From positions 1 to 22,390 of the forward strand of contig URWD01000022.1 in the NCBI GenBank assembly GCA_900551525.1: DNA of 22,390 bases, given 5' to 3'. Shown here piece by piece: positions 14,871-22,390 of the stretch; position 1 is the stretch's first letter; the number at the start of each line of letters is the position of its first letter. The stretch comes from an uncultured Mycoplasmatota bacterium. Lineage in GTDB: Bacteria; Bacillota_I; Bacilli_A; RF39; UBA660. The position numbers were made by a program, and so were the translations under genes. Below the pieces are notes generated by a model. That model worked only from the letters and a program-made list of their open reading frames with translations, made no database searches and was not told where the DNA came from.

Positions 14871-16538
14871 ATGGATACTGAAACATTAAAAACACTTTAT
14901 AGTGGAATAAAAGGATATGCAATTATTTTAACAAATATATTAGATGAAAAAGTTCAAGATTTTGAATATATAATTGATAGTAAATACTTAAGTATAGCAA
15001 GTTTTAGCTTAGTAAGTTGTGTTTTATTAGCTATTAAGGAAGATATTGTTGAAGGAACAAAAGAAAACTATGGAACAAAGATTTTTTATGATGAATTACT
15101 AAGTTCTGTAGATATGATAGCTACTAAAAAAAGTGATGGATTTTATATAGATAATCATAAGTTTAAAGATGCTGCATCTGTTGTAGGTGAATTAAGAAAT
15201 AAAATAGCACACGGCAGTTTTAAATTAAATGCAGAAGAAAATAAAGTTATTTTTAATATTGATGGGGATGAAGTTATAGTTAACATAAGTGACTTATCTA
15301 AAATGATAGTTTCATGTTTAAAAGCAAGTTTGAAGAATCCAGATAAAAATATTTACAAAAGAGAATTATTAATTTCAAATAAAGAAGAAAGAAAAAGAAC
15401 AAAACCATTTAAAAATAAGGATGAACTATTAAGATTTGCTAAAACATTTAGGGTTAAAAATATTACACTTAAAAGTCGTGATAATTCGAGTATAGATAAG
15501 CTTTTAAGAGATAGATTTGAATTAATGTTGGATGATTACAAAAGCTCGCAATCAAATCAAACAGTAATGGATTTTGAAAAGCAAATTAAAGAAAAGTATA
15601 TAGTAGAAGTTAAACAAGAAAGAATACCATATCAAATACTTAAGCAAGCTGTAGATGAAACATTTATGAATTTAACTGATGATATGGGGTATAAAGAACA
15701 AGTAAATTTACTTTCCAAAATAATAGAAATAAAAAGAAAAGAGAATTTTAATTTATTGAATTCTTTATTAAAAAATTTGTTATTAATTTCTGACCTACAG
15801 AAGATTGAAATAAAAGATAAGAAAACCACTATAGAAGAATTGAAGAAAAAACAAAGTGTAGACTTAATAAGTTATAATGAACTTGTAGGGGTTGAAATTG
15901 CTTTATTTCAAAGTTTATTTTCATATGGAAATGATACACTTTTTAAAAATGATAATGAGTATAGTAAAAATGAAAATACGGGTTTAGATTATGGCAATCT
16001 AGATTTAAGTAGCATAAATGTTTTATATTTTGAACCAGATGAAACTACAAAAAATGAAGTTTTAATTCAAATTACTAGTAAAAATAAACAAATTGCAGAA
16101 ATATCAAGTAAAATTGCTAAAGATAACCAAAATTTAGAAAATGTTAAGCAAAAAGGTAACATGAGTGCTATAAGAAGAATAGCTGCCATTTTAACAAAAA
16201 CTGAAACTCAAAAACAAATTTTAGAGGCTCAAGTTGCTTTGTTGAATATAAGATTAAATGAAATTATTTCTTATGAACAAGAAAATAGTGAACACTTAAA
16301 AAACAAAGTAATAATAAATGGTATTAGAAATAGCATAGCACATGGAAATTATAGACTTGAAACATCTAAAAATAATGAAATTAAAATAGTTTTTGAAGAT
16401 ATTTATGAAGGAAAATTAACTTTTAAATGTGAAATAGATATAATTGATTTTATAAACATGATATATGAAAATCAAAATATAATAATAGCGTTCCTAAATA
16501 AAAATGAACTAAAATTAGTAAGAACAAAAAAATCATAA
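14871..16538 (+). CDS. Protein with two HEPN-type RNxIAHG motifs (candidate RNase or nucleic-acid-binding effector)
   Basis: The 555-residue protein carries the same signature twice: VGELRNKIAHGSFKL (R109 to H114) and INGIRNSIAHGNYRL (R486 to H491). Both fit R-x4-H of HEPN domains and both are followed by a beta-rich stretch with charged residues (KVIFNIDGDEVIVNISDLSKMI; IKIVFEDIYEGKLTF then DIIDFINMI). In HEPN RNases this R-x4-H forms the catalytic centre, usually from two HEPN units facing each other; here one chain could supply both. The region between (about 175-470) is helical, lysine-rich and coiled-coil-like. I know no named family with this layout. ATG 14871 follows GGGGG. It lies at the left edge of the methyltransferase/MORC/HsdR block, which supports a defence role but does not prove it. 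Confidence 0.65.
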   Translation: MDTETLKTLYSGIKGYAIILTNILDEKVQDFEYIIDSKYLSIASFSLVSCVLLAIKEDIVEGTKENYGTKIFYDELLSSVDMIATKKSDGFYIDNHKFKDAASVVGELRNKIAHGSFKLNAEENKVIFNIDGDEVIVNISDLSKMIVSCLKASLKNPDKNIYKRELLISNKEERKRTKPFKNKDELLRFAKTFRVKNITLKSRDNSSIDKLLRDRFELMLDDYKSSQSNQTVMDFEKQIKEKYIVEVKQERIPYQILKQAVDETFMNLTDDMGYKEQVNLLSKIIEIKRKENFNLLNSLLKNLLLISDLQKIEIKDKKTTIEELKKKQSVDLISYNELVGVEIALFQSLFSYGNDTLFKNDNEYSKNENTGLDYGNLDLSSINVLYFEPDETTKNEVLIQITSKNKQIAEISSKIAKDNQNLENVKQKGNMSAIRRIAAILTKTETQKQILEAQVALLNIRLNEIISYEQENSEHLKNKVIINGIRNSIAHGNYRLETSKNNEIKIVFEDIYEGKLTFKCEIDIIDFINMIYENQNIIIAFLNKNELKLVRTKKS

Positions 16539-16594
16539 AGTATTTAAATAAAAACAAAATCGTAGTATAATAATTACAGAAAAGAGGTGAAAAA

Positions 16595-16732
16595 ATGGAA
16601 GAAAAAGAAAAATGCAGTTGCGGTTGTGAATGTGAAGAATGTAATTGCGATGAAACTTGTGAATGTGGATGCAATTGTGAAGAATGTAACTGTGAAGATG
16701 ATTGCAATTGCCAAGAATGTGATTGTGAATAG
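16595..16732 (+). CDS. Cysteine-rich 45-residue metallothionein-like peptide
   Basis: A tiny protein with 16 cysteines in 45 residues, the others mostly Glu, Asp and Asn. Cysteines are at 7, 9, 11, 13, 16, 18, 22, 24, 26, 28, 31, 33, 37, 39, 42 and 44, giving C-x-C and C-x2-C pairs and an evident 15-residue period (CGCECEECNCDETCE then CGCNCEECNCEDDCN, then a shortened third copy). This suggests a metal-binding peptide able to hold clusters of zinc, copper or similar ions; the high acidity and lack of signal peptide favour a cytoplasmic store. GAGGTG (16584-16589) lies 5 bases before ATG 16595, and TATAAT is at 16566-16571, so it is expressed on its own. A terminator follows. A bacteriocin-type precursor is less likely, as there is no leader. 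Confidence 0.75.
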   Translation: MEEKEKCSCGCECEECNCDETCECGCNCEECNCEDDCNCQECDCE

Positions 16733-16747
16733 TTATAGATAGAATTG

Positions 16748-16773
16748 AAGAAATCTTAAAAAAGGTTTCTTTT
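16748..16773 (+). terminator. Terminator of the cysteine-rich peptide gene
   Basis: AAGAAATC (16748-16755) pairs with GGTTTCTT (16764-16771, one G-U) and is followed by T residues. It separates this gene from the methyltransferase gene. Confidence 0.6.
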
Positions 16774-16881
16774 AGTGAAAAATGTTTATAAAATTAATAT
16801 ACAACTTTTGAATTTTTATGAATTTATAAAAATGCCTGGAGTTTTGATTATTAATATAGTATAATATATTCGAGGTGTAAT

Positions 16882-18072
16882 ATGAAAAAAATATATACAT
16901 ATATTGATCTTTTTGCTGGTTGTGGAGGTTTATCATTAGGTTTGTATAAAGCAGGGTGGCACGGAATTTTTGCGGTAGAAAAAAATCAAGATGCATTTGC
17001 AACGTTAGAACATAATCTTATCGAAAAGAAAAATCATTTTTCGTGGCCTAACTGGTTAAATAAAGGTACAATAGATATTTATGAATTAATTAAAAATTAT
17101 AAAAAAGAGTTATTAAATTTAAAAGGAAAGGTGGACTTAGTAGTAGGTGGACCTCCGTGTCAAGGGTTTTCTATGGCTGGAAAAAGAGTTGAAAATGATG
17201 TTAGAAATAAACTTGTTAAAGCATACATAGATTTTATTGATATAGTAAAACCAAAAATTCTTTTTTTTGAAAATGTACATGGATTCACTATAGGATTTGA
17301 ACAAAATGACGGGCGTGGTAAGCCATACTCTATTTTTGTAAAAGAAAGTTTAGAAAAATTAGGATATGAGATAAAGTCGAGCGTTATAAATGTATCAGAA
17401 TATGGTGTTCCACAAACAAGAAAACGTTTTATTTTAGTTGGAACATTAGTTAACAGTAACATAGATTTTTTTGACAAATTGAAAAAGCAACATACAAAAT
17501 TTTTGGAAAAGAAGGGTATATCAGAGAAAATAACGATTGATGAAGCAATAAGTGATTTATTAAAATCAAAAGGAACATACAAAACAGAACAAATGAAAAA
17601 TTTTGATTTTGGAAAATATGGAAAAATCGAATCAAATTATCAAAGATTAATGAGAGAAGATTGCTGTGGCTATCCAAATAGCCATAGATTTGCAAATCAT
17701 AATCCAGATACAATAAAAGTGTTTCAACAATTAATGACAAAGACTACAAAGATGATGAGAGTTACACCCTCAATGAATTTAGTAGAAGGATTTAAAAAAA
17801 GAGGGGTTACTGTTTTAAAAAAAGGCTTTATATGTACAACAATTACGTCAATACCAGATGATTTTATTCATTATTGCGAGCCAAGAATATTAACAGTAAG
17901 GGAAATGGCAAGAATTCAAAGTTTTCCAGATTGGTATGAATTTTGTGGAAAGTATACAACTGGTGGAGAATTAAGAAAGAAAGACGTGCCAAGATATACA
18001 CAAGTTGCTAATGCTGTTCCACCATTATTTGCAGAACAAGCTGGTATTATCTTAAAAAGTATGATAAAATAA
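16882..18072 (+). CDS. DNA (cytosine-5-)-methyltransferase
   Basis: A 396-residue C5 methylase that transfers a methyl group from S-adenosylmethionine to cytosine in a specific DNA site. The ordered motifs are all present: I DLFAGCGGLSLG (9-20), IV VVGGPPCQGFS with catalytic C93, VI FFENVHG (ENV 130-132), VIII PQTRKRFILVG (177-187) and X NAVPPLFA (377-384). The target recognition region between VIII and IX is about 150 residues, so the site cannot be predicted. GAGGTG precedes ATG 16882 and TATAAT lies at 16860-16865. A weak terminator separates it from the MORC-type ATPase gene 41 bases on, which may allow methylase in excess over the effectors. No dedicated restriction nuclease is adjacent except HsdR further right. 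Confidence 0.92.
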   Translation: MKKIYTYIDLFAGCGGLSLGLYKAGWHGIFAVEKNQDAFATLEHNLIEKKNHFSWPNWLNKGTIDIYELIKNYKKELLNLKGKVDLVVGGPPCQGFSMAGKRVENDVRNKLVKAYIDFIDIVKPKILFFENVHGFTIGFEQNDGRGKPYSIFVKESLEKLGYEIKSSVINVSEYGVPQTRKRFILVGTLVNSNIDFFDKLKKQHTKFLEKKGISEKITIDEAISDLLKSKGTYKTEQMKNFDFGKYGKIESNYQRLMREDCCGYPNSHRFANHNPDTIKVFQQLMTKTTKMMRVTPSMNLVEGFKKRGVTVLKKGFICTTITSIPDDFIHYCEPRILTVREMARIQSFPDWYEFCGKYTTGGELRKKDVPRYTQVANAVPPLFAEQAGIILKSMIK

Positions 18073-18096
18073 AAGATAGTTAAATCTTTTATTTTT
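18071..18096 (+). terminator. Attenuating hairpin between methylase and MORC-type gene
   Basis: AAAAGAT (18071-18077) pairs with ATCTTTT (18084-18090), overlapping the methylase stop, and is followed by ATTTTTTG. The weak A:T stem probably reduces, without abolishing, transcription into the next genes. Confidence 0.5.
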
Positions 18097-18113
18097 TGTT
18101 AGGAGAGGATGTT

Positions 18114-20270
18114 ATGAACAATGAAAAGATGAATTTTAAAGTTAGTACAGGATTAAAAAACATTATAGGACGAGAATTAATAACAAGTGAGGTAGTAGCT
18201 GTTTTTGAATTAGTTAAAAACTCTTTTGATGCAAATTCAAAAAATGTGAAAATCGAATTGAATTTGAAAGAACAAAAAATTGTTATTATCGATGATGGAA
18301 TAGGAATGTCCAAAGAAGACATAAAAAATAAATGGCTTTTTGTTGCATATTCAGAAAAAAAGGATAGTAAAGGAGCAAATAATAGAAAATATGTTGGAGC
18401 AAAGGGAATAGGAAGATTTGCTTGCGATAGGTTAGGTTCAGATATCAAAATTATAACGAAAACCATAATTGAACAAAAATACAATGTTTTAGAAATAAAA
18501 TGGGGAGTATTTGAAAAAAATAATTTGGAAAAATTTGAAAATATACCAGTATGGTATAGTAATATATCAAATTTTAATGAAATAGAAAAACATGGCACAG
18601 CTATAATAATTAATAATTTAAGAGATAATTGGGATTATGATAGAATACTTAAACTAAAAAAATCATTGGAAAAATTAGTAAATCCTTTTGATTCTGATGC
18701 TGATATGAAAATAAACTTAAATGTAATTAGTGATAATGAGAGAATGAATAGTTTATCATCAAACATAAAAAATTCATTGCTCGATGCTCTTAAAGAAAAA
18801 ACAGTATGCATAACGGCAGAATTCAATGAAAAAATTGTGGTAAAATTGCGAGACCGTGGCAGTTTAATATACGATATTTCAAAAAAAGATAATGATACGG
18901 GCTTGGATAATATAAAAATATGTATATATTACCTAAACCCGATAGCAAAAATGAATTTCACGAGATTAATGGGGACAGAGCCCAAAAATTATGGCAGTAT
19001 TTTTGTATATAAAAATAAATTTAGAATATATCCTTATGGTGAAATGAACCACGACACTTTCGGACTTGATACTAGAAAAGGTCAAGGATATAGTAGATAT
19101 TTAGGAAATAGAGAGATAGTTGGATACGTATCAATAACTGACGAAAACAATAAATTTGTTGAAGTTAGTTCAAGAGATAGAGGGTTTGTGGAAAATTCTG
19201 CATATCAGATTTTAATGAAACTTTATATGGAATATGCACATAAGCCTTTAGAAAAGTATATAGATTTAATACGGTGGGGATTTGATTCAGATAGTAACAA
19301 GGAAATTACTATAAGTGATGTAGAAATTACTGAAAGTAAACGAATTCTGCCCACTTTTATAAAAGACAATGAATACGATATTGAATTGAATCACGATATA
19401 CTGAAGAAAAACATACCTGATATTGAAAACGTTCTGACTAACGCAATAAATCAAAATAAATTATCTCCGAGTGCAGTTAAAGAAATTTTTAAAAAAAGTA
19501 AAGATACTATCGTCAAGTCTAAAAAAATTATTAAGGAACAAGAAAAAATTGTAACTGCTAAAAATGAAAGAATATCAGGACTAGAAAATCAAAATAGTTT
19601 ATTGAGAAATCTTAGCAGTGATGAAGATGTATTACAAGCTGAAGTTACACATCACATTTCAAAAATGTCTAATGAACTTGATAGTTGTATTGAGAATATT
19701 GCTGATTACATTGATTTTAAAAAACAATCAGAAATATTAAAAGAATTAGCTAAAATTAAATTAATTTCTGACAAAATGAGAGTTTTTAATCAAGTGATAT
19801 TAAAAGGTAATTTTAAATCAAAAGGGAAAAATAAAATAAATTTATTTGATTACTGGAATTTTTATTTCAAAAGTTCAAGTTATATATCAAATTTGATTAA
19901 AATCAAACAATTAAATCTTTATACTGGAAAAAATTATGATCGAAAATCATTTGATTGTGAAGTCGATGTATATGATATGTCAGTAATAATTGATAATTTA
20001 ATATCAAATGCAGTTGATTTTAATGCAACCATAATTGATGTGTGTTTTGAAAACAATAAGATAAAATTTTTCTCAAACACAAAAACAATTAATAAAGAAA
20101 ACTTAAATAGTATTTTTGAATTAGGATTTACAACTAAAGAAGGCGGAACGGGAATTGGATTATATCAGATTAAAAGGATATTAAATAAATATAAATGGAA
20201 TATAATAGTTGAAAACAAACAGGATGGAGTAGAATTTATAATAGAAGTTGGTGGAAAAGATGAGAAGTAA
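18114..20270 (+). CDS. Dual-GHKL protein: MORC/Hsp90-like ATPase fused to a histidine-kinase-type ATPase
   Basis: The 718-residue protein has two separate ATP sites. The N-terminal GHKL domain shows FELVKNSFDA (31-40), IIDDGIGM (58-65) and YVGAKGIGRFACDRLG (93-108), the MORC/MutL/Hsp90-like arrangement. It is followed by a transducer-like region with RFRIYPYGE-type sequence (KNKFRIYPYGE) and VEVSSRDRGFVEN. After a coiled coil (about 455-505) comes a DHp-like helix with EVTHHISKMSNEL (candidate phospho-acceptor H513 or H514) and a HATPase_c domain: DNLISNAVDF (N628, N632) and GFTTKEGGTGIGLYQIKRI (G677-G682). It therefore resembles a cytoplasmic sensor kinase with MORC input. MORC-like ATPases are known beside methylases in restriction systems. 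GGAGAGGAT precedes ATG 18114. The response-regulator gene overlaps its end by 11 bases. Confidence 0.85.
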   Translation: MNNEKMNFKVSTGLKNIIGRELITSEVVAVFELVKNSFDANSKNVKIELNLKEQKIVIIDDGIGMSKEDIKNKWLFVAYSEKKDSKGANNRKYVGAKGIGRFACDRLGSDIKIITKTIIEQKYNVLEIKWGVFEKNNLEKFENIPVWYSNISNFNEIEKHGTAIIINNLRDNWDYDRILKLKKSLEKLVNPFDSDADMKINLNVISDNERMNSLSSNIKNSLLDALKEKTVCITAEFNEKIVVKLRDRGSLIYDISKKDNDTGLDNIKICIYYLNPIAKMNFTRLMGTEPKNYGSIFVYKNKFRIYPYGEMNHDTFGLDTRKGQGYSRYLGNREIVGYVSITDENNKFVEVSSRDRGFVENSAYQILMKLYMEYAHKPLEKYIDLIRWGFDSDSNKEITISDVEITESKRILPTFIKDNEYDIELNHDILKKNIPDIENVLTNAINQNKLSPSAVKEIFKKSKDTIVKSKKIIKEQEKIVTAKNERISGLENQNSLLRNLSSDEDVLQAEVTHHISKMSNELDSCIENIADYIDFKKQSEILKELAKIKLISDKMRVFNQVILKGNFKSKGKNKINLFDYWNFYFKSSSYISNLIKIKQLNLYTGKNYDRKSFDCEVDVYDMSVIIDNLISNAVDFNATIIDVCFENNKIKFFSNTKTINKENLNSIFELGFTTKEGGTGIGLYQIKRILNKYKWNIIVENKQDGVEFIIEVGGKDEK

Positions 20271-21168
20271 TTACAATATTTTATGGTTGGATGATGATTT
20301 TGAAGACGATTCTTCATTTTTAAATAATAATGTCTCTAAAACAGAAAAATATTTAAAAGAAAAGGGTTACATTTCCAATATTACTAAAGTTACAAATAAA
20401 AAAGACGCTTTAGATGCAATTAATAGTAATAAAAAAATTGATTTATTTTTAAGTGATTACAATATAAGTGAAGGAGATGAATTTAGCGGGTTTGATTTTT
20501 TAATTGAAGCAAGAAAATATTATAAGCAAGAAATGTTGCTATATTCAAATCAGGACGAACAACAATTAAAAAAATATATAATAAACTACTTGTCAAAGGA
20601 TAATATACCTCTTGAGTATTTTAGTAAGTTTGTATTTAAATCAGCTAATAATTTATTTGAATCAATTAAATCAATCATTGATTTAACTCTAATAAGATGG
20701 GATGAACTAAACGCATTAAGAGGTTTGTATTTGTCAGAAACAAGTCAATTACACCAAGATGCAAAAAAGTACATTAAAAGTAACATCTCTGATTGTGAAT
20801 TGCGGACAAATTTCAACAATAATTATACAAAAGAAAATAAAAATAAAATTATTGATGCTTGGGAAGGAAATTGGGAAAATGACAAATTACTTGATTTTTA
20901 CGTTTCTCAATGTGTTTTGAGTAGTTGTGAAAATAATTTATTCAGTAAGTGGGATAAAATCCGAAATATTAGAAATGGATGCGCTCATGTTCAAGAATCA
21001 AGAGATGAAAAAGGAGAAAACTATATAAAATTGTTCAATGGTTCAATAATAATGGAATCAGAAATAAGTAAATACAGAAAAGAATTACGGGATTTTGTTG
21101 AAGAATATTACAAATATTTTCCGTCATATGATAGTGAACAAATGAAAAAAAATGAGGTCTATAATTGA
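20260..21168 (+). CDS. Response regulator with C-terminal HEPN-like output region
   Basis: A 302-residue protein. Residues 1-135 form a complete receiver: acidic pocket D11-D13 (LWLDDDF), phospho-acceptor D66 (DLFLSDYNI), S96 (LLYSNQ) and K127 (FVFKSANN). The rest is helical, not a DNA-binding output, and includes KIRNIRNGCAHVQES with R238-x4-H243, the HEPN signature also found twice in the 555-residue protein at 14871. I infer an output that cleaves or binds RNA once D66 is phosphorylated by the dual-GHKL protein. Start ATG 20260 overlaps the stop of that gene by 11 bases, which implies coupled translation and equal amounts. The HEPN call rests on the short motif and helical context only; it could be an inactive dimerisation version. 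Confidence 0.75.
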   Translation: MRSNYNILWLDDDFEDDSSFLNNNVSKTEKYLKEKGYISNITKVTNKKDALDAINSNKKIDLFLSDYNISEGDEFSGFDFLIEARKYYKQEMLLYSNQDEQQLKKYIINYLSKDNIPLEYFSKFVFKSANNLFESIKSIIDLTLIRWDELNALRGLYLSETSQLHQDAKKYIKSNISDCELRTNFNNNYTKENKNKIIDAWEGNWENDKLLDFYVSQCVLSSCENNLFSKWDKIRNIRNGCAHVQESRDEKGENYIKLFNGSIIMESEISKYRKELRDFVEEYYKYFPSYDSEQMKKNEVYN

Positions 21169-21279
21169 TTTGAGGCCCATGATAAATCGAATTTTTTGAA
21201 AAATGATATTTATTTAATTTCACAATTATATAATAAGAAAGTTATAAGTATGCACTACAATTAAAAATATTAATGTTTT

Positions 21280-21308
21280 TTGTAAAAAAAACGTATTTCT
21301 AATATAGT
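21280..21308 (+). promoter_or_regulatory. Candidate promoter of the hsdR unit
   Basis: TTGTAA (21280-21285), 17 bp and TATAGT (21303-21308) lie in the 227-base gap before hsdR. The rest of the gap is A+T-rich, without a clear terminator for the upstream operon. Confidence 0.5.
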
Positions 21309-21345
21309 TGATAATTCTAATTATAGCGACATTAAGGAGAAACAA

Positions 21346-21375
21346 ATGATTACACAAAAAAATAATATTTTTTAA
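21346..21375 (+). CDS. Possible leader peptide MITQKNNIF upstream of hsdR
   Basis: AAGGAG (21334-21339) followed 6 bases later by ATG opens a 9-codon frame ending in TAA, 20 bases before the hsdR start. The strong ribosome binding site suggests real translation, perhaps coupled to hsdR. A chance ORF is also possible because the region is A+T-rich. Confidence 0.35.
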   Translation: MITQKNNIF

Positions 21376-21395
21376 AGATTAAGGCGGTGATTAAA

Positions 21396-22390
21396 ATGGA
21401 ATTTAGTGAAAATACAAGGGTCAAAATTCCTGCATTAGTACATGCTACAAGGTTAGGTTATAAATATTTATCCCTAAAAGAAATAAAAGTACAATTAGAC
21501 CATAGAATGAATATTTTTAAAACAATATTTAAAGATAGCATAAATAAAATCAATAGTTCTGATTTGAAAGAAGACGATATTGATAGAATACTTGATGAAC
21601 TTGATATTAAATTAAATAATAAAGATTTAGGCAGAAAGTTTTATAAAACGTTATTAGATGGAATAGACGGAATTAAATTAATTGATTTTGATAATATAGA
21701 TAACAATACTTTAAATGTTGTAACTGAATTACCATATGAAAATGGAGAAGATAATTTTAGGCCAGATGTTGTTATGTTTATTAATGGCATGCCATTAGGT
21801 TTTATAGAGGTTAAAAAACCAAATAATAGAGATGGCATTTTAGCTGAAAGAAATAGAATAAATGATAGATTTCATAATGAAAAATTTAGAAAATTTATGA
21901 ATATTACTCAGATTTTAGTTTTTTCAAATAACCAAGAATATAATAATGATTCTATTGTTCCAATAGAAGGAGCATTTTATGGAACACCAAGTGATAAAAG
22001 TGTTTTCTTTAATTGCTTTAGAGAAGAAGACTCAGCTATCTTTGATAAAATAGGAGATATATCAGATACTGAAGAAAATTATATATTAAAAGATAATAAC
22101 TATGTTTCAATAAAAGGAACAAATGAATATAGCACTAATTTAAGTAGAATGACTCCTACAAACAAATTGATTACATCATTATTTCATAAAAATAGAATAT
22201 TTAAGTTATTAAGATATGGAATCGCTTATGTAGAAAAAGCTAATAAAAACGGTGTAGTTGAAATACAAAAACATATTATGAGATATCAACAATTATTTGC
22301 TACCTTTGCTATTGAAAATAAAATATCAGAAGGAATAAAAAAAGGAATAATTTGGCATACTCAAGGATCAGGTAAAACTGCATTGGCATA
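21396..22390 (+). CDS. hsdR: Type I restriction enzyme R subunit (HsdR), N-terminal part
   Basis: The open frame runs to the window end (331 full codons). It has the HsdR_N nuclease fold of the PD-(D/E)xK class, with D124 in NFRPDVVMFING and E138-x-K140 in LGFIEVKKPNN. The helicase-like motor starts with Walker A in GIIWHTQGSGKT (323-328). HsdR translocates DNA with ATP and cuts it far from the unmethylated target, together with HsdM and HsdS, which would be expected right of the window. GGCGGTGAT precedes ATG 21396. It has its own promoter region, so it may be a separate system from the methylase-MORC operon or its effector; the window cannot decide. Confidence 0.92.
   Translation, partial: MEFSENTRVKIPALVHATRLGYKYLSLKEIKVQLDHRMNIFKTIFKDSINKINSSDLKEDDIDRILDELDIKLNNKDLGRKFYKTLLDGIDGIKLIDFDNIDNNTLNVVTELPYENGEDNFRPDVVMFINGMPLGFIEVKKPNNRDGILAERNRINDRFHNEKFRKFMNITQILVFSNNQEYNNDSIVPIEGAFYGTPSDKSVFFNCFREEDSAIFDKIGDISDTEENYILKDNNYVSIKGTNEYSTNLSRMTPTNKLITSLFHKNRIFKLLRYGIAYVEKANKNGVVEIQKHIMRYQQLFATFAIENKISEGIKKGIIWHTQGSGKTALA

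Noticed and set aside
16450..16707. Minus-strand open frame rich in Ser, Gln and His (QSSSQLHSSQLH pattern)
   Set aside because: It is the antisense of the cysteine-rich peptide gene; Cys/Glu codons read backwards give this composition, and it has no ribosome site.
17160..17740. Minus-strand open frames of 96-140 codons within the methylase
   Set aside because: They lie opposite conserved motifs of the C5 methylase, lack ribosome sites and look like random hydrophobic translations.
1..22390. Mollicutes code with TGA as tryptophan
   Set aside because: TGA ends several genes at sensible places and none of the genes contains an in-frame TGA; tryptophan is encoded by TGG.
1..22390. CRISPR array, tRNA or insertion sequence
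   Set aside because: No regularly spaced repeats, cloverleaf with CCA-type end, or transposase motif was found on reading both strands.

Overview
The window is a low-GC, A+T-rich bacterial chromosome segment. TGA is a genuine stop at the ends of several genes (2048-2050, 11817-11819, 21166-21168), so the code is the standard bacterial one and not the Mycoplasma code. Strong AGGAGG-type ribosome binding sites, consensus sigma-A promoters, a FemAB peptidoglycan-bridge enzyme, pyruvate:ferredoxin oxidoreductase and a DUF1848 protein point to an anaerobic, walled, host-associated member of the Bacillota. The secreted-protein module at 1451-2050 resembles one I recall from uncultured gut Bacillota. 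Placement below phylum is inference.

Layout. 1-64 is the 3' end of tuf, closed by a strong terminator. 190-2050 is a small accessory patch: a HipA-like kinase, a convergent XRE repressor, and a divergent secreted or anchored protein whose promoter is covered by three near-identical operator sites. 2093-3313 is a femAB-type gene on the minus strand, followed by a DUF308 membrane protein. 4095-9645 is a metabolic block: enolase, PFOR and an unknown multi-pass membrane protein. 9651-13063 holds recG and a DUF1848 gene. Each is preceded by a divergent minus-strand element of about 100 nt with an identical plan: a TTGACA-N17-TAAGAT promoter, two hairpins, a C-rich single-stranded stretch and an intrinsic terminator. 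I read these as two previously unannotated small RNAs. 13156-14793 is a two-gene unit of unknown function.

From about 14.8 kb to the right edge the content looks like a defence island. It has a 555-residue protein with two RNxIAHG (HEPN-type R-x4-H) motifs, a 45-residue peptide with 16 cysteines in a 15-residue period, a DNA cytosine-5 methyltransferase, a protein with both an N-terminal MORC/Hsp90-like GHKL ATPase and a C-terminal histidine-kinase-type ATPase, and an overlapping response regulator. The regulator's receiver is joined to a C-terminal region that again carries R-x4-H (RNGCAH). A type I restriction HsdR gene is cut by the window end. The likely logic is methylation-coupled self recognition plus a phosphorelay sensor that switches an RNA-targeting HEPN effector, next to or combined with a type I restriction system.

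The most notable signals are the paired sRNAs, the HEPN-output two-component/MORC module, the double-HEPN protein, the metallothionein-like peptide and the XRE triple-operator circuit. I saw no tRNA, rRNA, CRISPR array, transposase or integrase.
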